Assembly (NCBI GenBank): GCA_050739575.1
Contig: JBOIBN010000028.1
Location: 1-30,753, forward strand
DNA from: JBOIBN01 sp050739575
Lineage (GTDB): Bacteria > Pseudomonadota > Gammaproteobacteria > JAKDMP01
Direction: 5' to 3'
DNA: 30,753 nucleotides
The translations under genes and the position numbers were made by a program. This document shows, piece after piece, positions 23,217 through 30,753 of the stretch. Each line of letters opens with the position of its first letter. Positions within the stretch are counted from its first letter, which is position 1. The notes below the pieces were generated by a model. The model saw only the letters and a list, made by a program, of their open reading frames with translations. It was not told where the DNA came from and ran no database searches.

Positions 23217-26200
23217 GCCCGGCCGATCCGCTCACCTTGCCGCTCGAAGGCGTTTCGCTGATCGAGGCCAGCGCCGGCACGGGCAAGACGACGGCGCTGG
23301 TCAACGTGTATCTGCGTGCGCTGCTGACGACCCACTTGACGGTGGAGCAGATTCTCGTTGTCACCTTTACGCGCGCGGCCTCGGGCGAGCTGATCACGCG
23401 CATCCGAAAAACGCTCGTCGAGGCGCAGGGAAAGTTGATGCTCGGCGAACCGGATAAATTCCTCGACGCGCTGGCGGTTCAAACGCAGGGCGGCAAGAGC
23501 CGGATGATCGAGCGCGTCGCCGCCGCGCTCGCTGCGCTCGACGAAAGCGCCGTGTTCACCATTCACGGTTTTTGCCAGCGCATGCTCGCCGAGCTGGCTT
23601 TCGAAGTAGGCGGTGCATTCGTCACCGAACAGCGGAGCGAAGAACAATCACTGCGTGAGGAGATCGCCGCCGACTTCTGGCGTACGCGCCAGGCCGCGTC
23701 CAGTCCCGCCTACGCCCGCTGGATGCTGGGTACGTTCAAATCCCCGGACGGCATCCTCGACAGCGTGCACCGGGCACTCGCAGTGAGCGGCACTTTGCAG
23801 GTCGAGCCGCAGGTCAGCGCGGACGAAGTCCGACACGCCGAAGAGGTCTTTCTGGCTGCGGCCGATGCAGCGTCGAAGGCATGGCAGAAGGCGGGAGACC
23901 CGCTCCGCGAATGGCTGACGCAAAGCGATGACTTGAATCGCACGAAATATAACGTCAAGACCACCACGCGATTGCTAGGCGAGTGGGACGTTTGGTTATC
24001 TCAATCGCCCTATCCGGTCTTGCCCGACAACTTCGAACGGCTGACGCTGGCGAAACTTGAGGCGAGTTTGAAGAAAGGAACCGTGCCTGATGAAACGTTT
24101 TTCAAAAAGCGGCTGGGCGATGCGTTGCAGCGGGCCGTCGAAAACTTATGTACGCTGTGGTGGCAGGAAACCTATGTCGAAGCCCTAAACTATCTGCGCA
24201 TCGAGGCGCGGGCGCGAAAACGGCAGGCGCGCGAAATAGGGTTCGACGACATGTTGCAGAACCTGTGCGACGCACTGGCGGGTCCAAGTGGGAAAGTGCT
24301 TGCAGAACGCATCGCCAAGCGTTACCCGTTGGCGCTGGTGGACGAGTTCCAGGACACCGATCCACTCCAGTACGAAATATTCTCGGGCATTTACGCGGAT
24401 CGCAAAAATACCGGCCTGGTTCTGATCGGCGATCCCAAGCAGGCGATCTACCGTTTCCGCGGCGCCGACGTCTTTGCCTACATGCGCGCACGCCATTGGT
24501 GCGAAAAATCGGAACGCATTTACGATCTCGCACGCAATTACCGCACCACCGAGCCACTGGTCGCCGCGCTCAATACCTTGTTCGGACTCAATGAGAAGCC
24601 CTTTTTCTACGATGAAATTCCATTCAAGGCAGTCGAATCCGGCGGTGAAATCTCGGCGCTGACGATCAAGAAAGAAGCCGACGCCCCGCTCACGGTGATA
24701 TGGCAGCCGGCACCGCAAGAGGCAAAAGGCGGTATCGCCGGCAAAAATGCGTCCGTACACGATATGGCCGGAATCTGCGCCGGGGAAATCGAACGCCTGC
24801 TCGCACTCGGCGAAGCGAAAAAGGCGCATTACCGGCATAAAAGGGGCGAGCAGATTTTCGTGCGCGCTCGGGACATCGCAGTGCTGGTCTCCACGCACAG
24901 GCAAGGCGACGCAGTGCAGCGGGCCTTGCGCGCGCACCGTATCGCCTCGGTCACGCTCTCGACCGACAGCGTGTTTACCACCGCGGAAGCCATCGATCTT
25001 CAGATCGTGCTTGCGGCGGTTGCCGAACCCGCGCGCGGATCGCGCCTGCGCCGCGCCTTGGCGACGCCGCTCCTCGGCGCTACCGCGAGCGAGATCGCCG
25101 AGTTGGGCGAGGACGAGAGTCGCTGGAGCGAAATTGTCGCCGCGTTCCGCGGCTACAACACGCTTTGGCAAAGACAGGGCTTTGCCGCCATGTTCGCGCA
25201 TCTCTTGCGCGAACGGCGGGTGATCGAGCGCACGCTCGCGCGTGACGACGGCGAACGGGCGATGACCAACCTGCGCCATCTCGCCGAGTTGGCCGAGGCG
25301 CAGGCGGCGCATCATCCTGGTATCGAATCGCTCATGGCGTGGCTCGCGCGCGAATGCGCCGAAACGCATCGCGGCGACGAAAGCCGCGAACTGCGCCTCG
25401 AGAGCGACGACGAACTGGTGCGCATCGTCACCATCCACAAGGCCAAGGGGCTCGAATACCCGATCGTGTTCCTGCCGTTCCTGTGGGCTGTCAGAAGGCC
25501 GGATGGGAACGTTGTAAATCCCGCGGTATTAACCCACGATGCAGATTTCAAACCGGTGCTCGATCTCGGCTCCGATGCCCTCCCCCAGCGGCAGATGGCC
25601 GCCGGCGAGGAAGCGCATGCCGAGCAGGCGCGTCTGACCTACGTCGCACTCACTCGCGCCACTCATGCTTGCTATCTGATTTGCACGCCCGCCCGCTATG
25701 CGGAAGAGAGTGCGCTGGCCCGTTTGCTTGGCATCGAGACACCCGACACATGGGAAACCGCGCTGCGCGACTGGTGCAATGCCGCGCCCGAAGGCGCCAT
25801 GTGCGTGCGGGCGCCGGCACATGCGAAACATTTTTTGAACGCGGAGAGTTCGCGGGCGCACGGCGAGGCGCGCGAGTTCGCGCACGCCGACCGCTTGCAG
25901 CAGCGTTTTCACATTGCAAGCTACAGCCTGCTTGCCGCCGGCGCGCACGGCGCCATGGTGGAACGTCCCGACTGGGACGAGACGGTGCAACCGGCGCCGG
26001 TCGTCGAAGCCGCGACGGGAATCCATGCCTTCCCCGCAGGCGCCGCGAGCGGCACCTTTCTTCACGCCGTGCTCGAAGCACTCGATTTTAATTCGAACGC
26101 GGATGCCATCGAGACGACTACAAGACAACTGTGCGCGGCTTACGGCTTCGACGACCGGTGGGTCGAGACGCTGTCGCCGTGGCTGGTCGGCGCACTCGCC

Positions 26201-26737
26201 ACGCCTCTCGCGGCAGCAGGGTGCACGCTCGGCAATATTGCTCGCGCGCAACGCATCGACGAACTGGAGTTCTACTTTCCGCTTGCGCAACTCAATGCAG
26301 ACGCACTCGATCAGGCGCTGAGCGCGTTCGCGCCCAAAGTGCCGCGTCCGGCGCTCGCCTTCGGCAACCTGGCGGGCCAGATGAAAGGCTACATGGACCT
26401 CGTGTTCGAGTCCGGCGGACGCTACTGGATCGCCGACTATAAGTCCAACCGTCTGGGCAGCGATCTCGATGCCTACACAACGGCAGCGCTCGACCACGCC
26501 ATGGCCGAACACCGTTATGACCTCCAGTACCTTATATATACAGTAGCCCTGCACCGCTACCTCGCCACCCGCATTCCCGGCTACGATTACGAAAAACACT
26601 TCGGCGGCGTGCTGTATCTGTTCTTGCGCGGCATGGCGCCCGACGCCCCCGCGCCGCGCGGCGTTTGGCACACGCGCCCAGCCTGGAACGACGTACAACG
26701 TCTCGACGCCCTCCTCTCCGGAGACGGTCGTGCTTAA
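23213..26737 (+). CDS. recB: Exodeoxyribonuclease V subunit beta, RecB
   Basis: RecB is the 3'-5' helicase and the only nuclease of RecBCD. The protein has 1174 residues (E. coli 1180). Visible are Walker A A-S-A-G-T-G-K-T-T (19-27), motif II V-D-E-F-Q-D-T-D-P, motif III G-D-P-K-Q-A-I-Y-R-F-R-G-A-D and the helicase motif V/VI segments (H-K-A-K-G-L-E-Y-P; V-A-L-T-R-A). The C-terminal nuclease site has H951, D1062, D1075 and K1077 (D-Y-K-S-N). Their spacing is the same as E. coli H956, D1067, D1080, K1082, so both motor and nuclease look active. The ATG at 23213 overlaps the recC stop. An upstream TTG start is rejected because it runs inside recC. recD starts eight bases before the recB stop codon ends. 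Confidence 0.98.
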   Translation: MSPADPLTLPLEGVSLIEASAGTGKTTALVNVYLRALLTTHLTVEQILVVTFTRAASGELITRIRKTLVEAQGKLMLGEPDKFLDALAVQTQGGKSRMIERVAAALAALDESAVFTIHGFCQRMLAELAFEVGGAFVTEQRSEEQSLREEIAADFWRTRQAASSPAYARWMLGTFKSPDGILDSVHRALAVSGTLQVEPQVSADEVRHAEEVFLAAADAASKAWQKAGDPLREWLTQSDDLNRTKYNVKTTTRLLGEWDVWLSQSPYPVLPDNFERLTLAKLEASLKKGTVPDETFFKKRLGDALQRAVENLCTLWWQETYVEALNYLRIEARARKRQAREIGFDDMLQNLCDALAGPSGKVLAERIAKRYPLALVDEFQDTDPLQYEIFSGIYADRKNTGLVLIGDPKQAIYRFRGADVFAYMRARHWCEKSERIYDLARNYRTTEPLVAALNTLFGLNEKPFFYDEIPFKAVESGGEISALTIKKEADAPLTVIWQPAPQEAKGGIAGKNASVHDMAGICAGEIERLLALGEAKKAHYRHKRGEQIFVRARDIAVLVSTHRQGDAVQRALRAHRIASVTLSTDSVFTTAEAIDLQIVLAAVAEPARGSRLRRALATPLLGATASEIAELGEDESRWSEIVAAFRGYNTLWQRQGFAAMFAHLLRERRVIERTLARDDGERAMTNLRHLAELAEAQAAHHPGIESLMAWLARECAETHRGDESRELRLESDDELVRIVTIHKAKGLEYPIVFLPFLWAVRRPDGNVVNPAVLTHDADFKPVLDLGSDALPQRQMAAGEEAHAEQARLTYVALTRATHACYLICTPARYAEESALARLLGIETPDTWETALRDWCNAAPEGAMCVRAPAHAKHFLNAESSRAHGEAREFAHADRLQQRFHIASYSLLAAGAHGAMVERPDWDETVQPAPVVEAATGIHAFPAGAASGTFLHAVLEALDFNSNADAIETTTRQLCAAYGFDDRWVETLSPWLVGALATPLAAAGCTLGNIARAQRIDELEFYFPLAQLNADALDQALSAFAPKVPRPALAFGNLAGQMKGYMDLVFESGGRYWIADYKSNRLGSDLDAYTTAALDHAMAEHRYDLQYLIYTVALHRYLATRIPGYDYEKHFGGVLYLFLRGMAPDAPAPRGVWHTRPAWNDVQRLDALLSGDGRA

Positions 26738-28607
26738 GTCGCTGAGTGCATTGCAAGACGCCGGCGCGATAGATGCGCTCGACGCAGCCTTCGGCGATTG
26801 GATTGCGCGCCGCGGCGGTGACGATGCGGGTCTTGCCGCCGCGCTCGTCTCGGCCGAGGTCGCGAAAGGTCACGTATGTCTCGACCTGGACACCGCGGCC
26901 GAGTTGCTGCGTGCCCATGATATCGCGACGCCGAAAAATTGGAAAAGCAAACTTGCAGCAAGTACGACGGTCGCGCCACCCGGCGGACGTGCGCCGTTGA
27001 TTCTCGATGGCGAACGGCTGTATTTGCATCGCTACTGGACTTATGAAACCCGTGTCGCCGAGGCGTTGCGCCGTCTTGGCGAACCGATGCCAGGACCTGA
27101 TCCTGCGAAACTCAAAACGCATCTGCACGCACTGTTCCCCACCATCGGCAAAGCCGGACTCGATCGTCAGGCACTGGCGGCGACGCTGGGCGCAACACGC
27201 CGCCTAACGATCATCTCCGGCGGTCCCGGTACCGGCAAGACGACCACCGTGTTCAAGCTCATCGCACTGGCGCTCCTGCTCAATCCCGAGTTGTCGGTGG
27301 CACTCGCGGCACCCAACGGCAAAGCAGCCGGGCGGCTCGCCGAGGTGCTTGCCAAAGACCGGATGCCCGCGGCGATGCGCGAACGTTTGCCGGGCGAACC
27401 GCAAACGCTGCACCGCCTGCTCGGCTACAACGCAGCAAAACAATCCATCCGCCACGACGCCGCCGCACCCCTGCCCTTCGACCTGATCGTGGTGGACGAA
27501 GCCTCGATGGTGGATCTCGGATTGATGGCGCGACTGCTTGCCGCACTGAAACCCGGCGCGCGACTCGTGCTCGTCGGCGACCGCGATCAGCTCGCCTCGG
27601 TCGAAGCCGGCGCGGTGCTCGGTGACATTTGCCTCGCCGCCAATGGTTTTCCGGCAAGCGACGCCGCACAGCTCGACAACCTGCTCGGCGCGCCGGTGCC
27701 GCGCGCCGACGGCAGAACTTCGCCGATCAGTGCGTGCATCGCATTGCTCAAATGCAACTACCGCTCCGGCGAAGGTCCCATCAGCCGCTTCGCCGACGCC
27801 GTGATCGCCGGCGACGCAAACGCCGCCCTCGCGCTGCTCTCGAAATCAATTCCCTCTCCCCTTGAGGAAGAGGGCAAGGGGTACAGCCGCACAGCGGCTG
27901 CGGCGGAAAGTTCTCACCCTCACCCCAACCCTCTCCCGTCGAGGGAGAGGGAACGCGAAACCGATGCGCCGGAGATGCTGACCTGGCGCCAGATTGCGGA
28001 CGAAAGACAACTTACACGTGAACTCGCGCGCATCGCCGAAACCCACTTCAAACCCGTCTTCAATGCGGCCTCCGCAGCCGATGCATTGGAACAATTCAAC
28101 CGCTTCCGCCTGCTCGCGGCCGAACGCAAAGGCGTGTTCGGCGTAGAAGGATTAAACGCGCGGGTGGAAATTCTGCTCGGCGTGCACGCGGCCGATGCCT
28201 GGTACCGAGGGCGGCCCGTGCTCATCACCGAGAACGACTACGAACTGCAATTGTTCAACGGCGACTTCGGCATCGCATGGCCGAACGAAGAGGGACGTCT
28301 GATGTTGTGGACAGCGGGCGCCGATAACGTGCTGCGCGCCACCTCTCCGGCCCGCCTGCCGACGCACGAAACCTGCTACGCACTCACAGTGCACAAGGCT
28401 CAGGGCTCCGAGTTTTATCGAGTCGCACTCGTGCTGCCGCCGCGCGAGAGCGCCGTCGCCACCCGCGAACTGCTCTACACCGGCATCACCCGCGCCCGCG
28501 AAGGCGTTGAAATCTGGGCCACGGAAACCGCGCTGCACACCGCCATCACTCGCCGCATCCGCCGCGCCTCCGGCCTCGCCGACCGCCTTGCCGCTGGCGC
28601 CGCCTGA
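26730..28607 (+). CDS. recD: Exodeoxyribonuclease V subunit alpha, RecD, with an in-frame repeat insertion
   Basis: RecD is the fast 5'-3' helicase (superfamily 1B) of RecBCD. The 625-residue protein (E. coli 608) has Walker A G-G-P-G-T-G-K-T-T (164-172), Walker B V-V-D-E-A-S-M-V-D, motif III V-G-D-R-D-Q-L-A-S-V and the late motif Y-A-L-T-V-H-K-A-Q-G-S-E-F. The start is a GTG at 26730 with GGAGA upstream, overlapping the recB end by eight bases. Between about residues 374 and 410 the protein contains sequence of the kind S-P-L-E-E-E-G-K-G and H-P-N-P-L-P-S-R-E-R-E, which is a translated palindromic DNA repeat. The frame is kept and all helicase motifs flank the insert, so the protein is probably still functional, with a surface loop added. 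Confidence 0.97.
   Translation: MLKSLSALQDAGAIDALDAAFGDWIARRGGDDAGLAAALVSAEVAKGHVCLDLDTAAELLRAHDIATPKNWKSKLAASTTVAPPGGRAPLILDGERLYLHRYWTYETRVAEALRRLGEPMPGPDPAKLKTHLHALFPTIGKAGLDRQALAATLGATRRLTIISGGPGTGKTTTVFKLIALALLLNPELSVALAAPNGKAAGRLAEVLAKDRMPAAMRERLPGEPQTLHRLLGYNAAKQSIRHDAAAPLPFDLIVVDEASMVDLGLMARLLAALKPGARLVLVGDRDQLASVEAGAVLGDICLAANGFPASDAAQLDNLLGAPVPRADGRTSPISACIALLKCNYRSGEGPISRFADAVIAGDANAALALLSKSIPSPLEEEGKGYSRTAAAAESSHPHPNPLPSRERERETDAPEMLTWRQIADERQLTRELARIAETHFKPVFNAASAADALEQFNRFRLLAAERKGVFGVEGLNARVEILLGVHAADAWYRGRPVLITENDYELQLFNGDFGIAWPNEEGRLMLWTAGADNVLRATSPARLPTHETCYALTVHKAQGSEFYRVALVLPPRESAVATRELLYTGITRAREGVEIWATETALHTAITRRIRRASGLADRLAAGAA
27852..27952. repeat. REP-like palindromic repeat inserted inside recD
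   Basis: The element of about 100 bases is made of three dyads: CCCTCTCCCCTTGAGGAAGAGGG-like arms at 27852-27874; a perfect 7-bp stem CAGCCGC/GCGGCTG with a 3-base loop at 27884-27900; and CTCTCCC/GGGAGAG around GTCGA at about 27931-27949. The CACCCCAACCCTCTCCC core is typical of dispersed repeats in many proteobacterial genomes, better known from intergenic regions. It keeps the recD frame. A degenerate relative lies at 15751-15785. Confidence 0.8.
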
Positions 28608-28835
28608 GCGCTTACCCGACCACGCGTTCGAGAAAGATGCGGAGTATAGTTCGCGCAGACCTTGACCCACGGCTGGAGAATCGGCCGGATAAGGCATCGG
28701 TCACTGTTTAGGTTGCATAAAACCAGCGATCAATGGAAATTGCGAAGGTTTACTGGACTATGCGTAAATTTGGACGAACTCAGCTGACAGAATCCTGTTC
28801 GCCTATTTGTAGTTAGCCCACTTCAGGAGCACGTA

Positions 28836-29396
<561 letters not shown>

Positions 29397-29476
29397 CCAT
29401 CGAGACAGGAGATCACGGACGAACGACCAGCGGGTGCGGGCTAACTCCATAGCGTTAGACCTTTTGAACTAGCAAC

Positions 29477-30001
29477 ATGACATCGTTCGACGGATTCCTC
29501 GAATCCTGGCAGCATCGTAACTCGCGGCTCGAATTGCGCTTCATTGCAGGCGGGCTCGAGCCATGGACTGAAGAAGCGCCAGTGCTCCATGCCCTTGTGG
29601 AGTCGCCGGACAATCTCACCGCAATCGTGGAGGAACTTGGGTATCTGCAAGGGCGAGAAGACAACGTATATGTGGAGTGCCTATCAGTGACGCAACTGGT
29701 ACTTCGTCCAGACCACAGCGACCCCGTCAATATCATCGGCCGCTCGGTCTCTACCCACGGTGCCGCTTACAAGTTTGCTGACTATCAACGTGTGATTGGG
29801 CTGCACTTTGGGCGAGTGAACGACCTCGACACCTCGCTGGCGGCCGTGTCCGAGCGCGCCAAGCTTGTACGTTTGGCTCGCTGGTACGCGCAAGAAGTCG
29901 AGGCGAAGCTAAAGCGCGGGAAACTGGAAGACACCGAATGCGCTGCTTTGGAGCAGCAACTCGGTTTCGCGGGGCGTATCATCGATGCACTCAAGGCCTG
30001 A
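29477..30001 (+). CDS. Hypothetical protein of 174 residues
   Basis: I do not recognise this family. The frame is open and shows coding-like composition. The product is soluble, without signal peptide or membrane helices. The N-terminal 110 residues look like an alpha/beta or all-beta fold with many acidic residues (L-E-L-R-F-I-A-G-G, V-Y-V-E-C-L-S-V-T). The C-terminal 50 residues are strongly helical and amphipathic (S-E-R-A-K-L-V-R-L-A-R-W-Y, then E-V-E-A-K-L-K-R-G-K), possibly a coiled coil. No convincing ribosome binding site precedes the ATG. The GNAT gene starts 22 bases after its stop, so the two may be co-transcribed. Confidence 0.7.
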   Translation: MTSFDGFLESWQHRNSRLELRFIAGGLEPWTEEAPVLHALVESPDNLTAIVEELGYLQGREDNVYVECLSVTQLVLRPDHSDPVNIIGRSVSTHGAAYKFADYQRVIGLHFGRVNDLDTSLAAVSERAKLVRLARWYAQEVEAKLKRGKLEDTECAALEQQLGFAGRIIDALKA

Positions 30002-30023
30002 CCATTCGCCCGAGCGGAGAGCC

Positions 30024-30602
30024 ATGAAGCTGACTGTGTTGCCACTGATGCCGGAACGCTGGCCCGATCTCGAAACGCTGTTCAAGGCAAGAGGCTGTTC
30101 CGTTGCTCGCGGCTGTTGGTGCATGTACTACCGTCGCAGCGGAGCTGAAAAGCCCTTGCCGGCGGGCAAACGTCGCGGCGAAGTCAACCGCGCTGACCTC
30201 AAGGCATTGGGCGACACTGGCAAACTGCTCGGTCTCATCGCATATCGCGGCAAGCTTCCCGTGGGCTGGCTGTCGGTGGGGCCGAGAGAAGACTACGCCA
30301 AGCTCAAGCGCTCTCCCGTGATGAAGCCGGTCGATGATCAACCCGTCTGGTCGATAATTTGCTTCGTCGTGCCGGCCGAGTATCGCGGCCAGGGCGTTGC
30401 TCGCGCGCTTCTGCAGGGTGCCATTGCGTATGCGAAGAAGCACGGAGCGACCTTGCTGGAAGCGTATCCGGTAGATAAACCGATGCGGTCGAAGGACGAC
30501 GCCATGTGGTTCGGAGCCAAGTCCATGTACGACAAGGCCGGGTTCGAAGAGGTCGCGCGCCGCAAACCTCAGCGCCCCGTCGTTAGATTCAAGCCGACGT
30601 AA
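30024..30602 (+). CDS. GNAT family N-acetyltransferase
   Basis: The 192-residue protein has the GNAT core. The acetyl-CoA pyrophosphate-binding motif A reads V-V-P-A-E-Y-R-G-Q-G-V-A-R-A-L-L (about 115-130), followed by A-I-A-Y-A-K-K-H-G-A and the beta-5 segment L-L-E-A-Y-P-V. Near the N-terminus a Cys-rich C-W-C-M-Y-Y-R (31-37) matches a subgroup of small acetyltransferases whose substrates are unknown. The ATG at 30024 has GGAGAG close upstream; an upstream ATG at 29985 overlaps the preceding gene and is less likely. Substrate cannot be predicted. Confidence 0.9.
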   Translation: MKLTVLPLMPERWPDLETLFKARGCSVARGCWCMYYRRSGAEKPLPAGKRRGEVNRADLKALGDTGKLLGLIAYRGKLPVGWLSVGPREDYAKLKRSPVMKPVDDQPVWSIICFVVPAEYRGQGVARALLQGAIAYAKKHGATLLEAYPVDKPMRSKDDAMWFGAKSMYDKAGFEEVARRKPQRPVVRFKPT

Positions 30603-30653
30603 ACAGCTCGCAAAAATGAGGTCCCGACCTGAGCTATCCCCACGAAATAGTTT

Positions 30654-30681
30654 TTGAATTCAGCGTACTAAGGGGTATACT
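30654..30681 (+). promoter_or_regulatory. Sigma-70-type promoter at the right edge
   Basis: TTGAAT (30654-30659) and TATACT (30676-30681) are separated by 16 bases, close to the consensus -35 and -10 with near-ideal spacing. Transcription would start near 30688, just before a long stem-loop. The gene served lies mostly or wholly outside the window. Confidence 0.6.
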
Positions 30682-30696
30682 CGCGTAAAAACAGCG

Positions 30697-30753
30697 TGTG
30701 CATGGGTTTTTTCTCTGCCGAGGACACCACATCTTCGGAGAGACCCATGCACA
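30697..30753 (+). promoter_or_regulatory. Long leader stem-loop enclosing a possible ribosome binding site and ATG
   Basis: TGTGCATGGGT (30697-30707) pairs perfectly with ACCCATGCACA (30743-30753). After a five-T bulge the stem goes on with CTCT/AGAG (30713-30716 with 30739-30742) and, past a one-base bulge, CCGAGG with CTTCGG (one G-T pair), closing on the nine-base loop ACACCACAT. GGAGAG (30737-30742) and the ATG at 30747 lie inside the 3' arm. If that ATG is a start codon, folding would block translation; otherwise this is a leader or terminal hairpin of unknown type. The stem may continue beyond the window edge. I do not recognise it as a known riboswitch. Confidence 0.5.

Overview
The window is GC-rich, gene-dense DNA from a Gram-negative bacterium, most likely a beta- or gammaproteobacterium. 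This rests on a RecBCD operon in the order recC-recB-recD, a tRNA-Lys directly downstream of queC, a DUF4124 envelope protein, a DUF3311/SSS symporter pair, many Sec signal peptides, and a palindromic repeat of the kind that scatters through proteobacterial genomes. No species can be named from the sequence alone.

Layout. Bases 1-128 are the end of an IS3-family insertion sequence (start of orfA, minus strand). It is joined to a Sel1-repeat gene that has lost its own 5' end. Next come tRNA-Lys(TTT) and queC (both minus). A secreted seven-repeat FG-GAP protein follows (plus), then an alpha/beta hydrolase broken by two frameshifts (minus). From about 5.1 to 19.9 kb nearly every gene is on the minus strand: a two-gene unit of a Crp-like/thioredoxin-reductase-like fusion and a UBP zinc finger; a large BNR/Asp-box propeller protein; a 2-oxoglutarate oxygenase with an NSS-family transporter; a small exported protein with an Ivy-like CxPHxC loop in DNA of lower GC; an SSS symporter with its DUF3311 partner; a CaCA-type cation antiporter; a TVP38/DedA-like membrane protein; a methyltransferase; a DUF4124 protein; and an exported COG4798-like methyltransferase. 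From 20.0 kb onward the plus strand carries recC-recB-recD with overlapping genes. Three solitary small genes follow (RibD/DHFR-like, unknown, GNAT). The window ends in a promoter-like sequence followed by a long stem-loop.

How the genes work together. RecBCD is the one complete machine here: end resection and recombination repair by two helicase motors plus one nuclease. QueC makes preQ0 for queuosine and 7-deazaguanine modification. The Crp-TrxR fusion and its zinc-finger partner overlap and are surely co-expressed, but their substrate is unknown. Much of the minus-strand block is transport and envelope function (NSS, SSS, CaCA, TVP38, three or more exported proteins).

No CRISPR array, prophage or obvious new defence system is visible. 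The most unusual signals are: (1) a palindromic repeat inserted in frame in recD, with a degenerate relative near 15.75 kb; (2) the promoter plus long hairpin at the right edge, which would bury a possible ribosome binding site and ATG; (3) the Ivy-like exported protein with tandem GGCATGCC palindromes in its leader; (4) the IS/Sel1 chimeric junction; (5) the doubly frameshifted hydrolase, which has also lost its nucleophile serine codon. No gene-free stretch exceeds about 300 bases.
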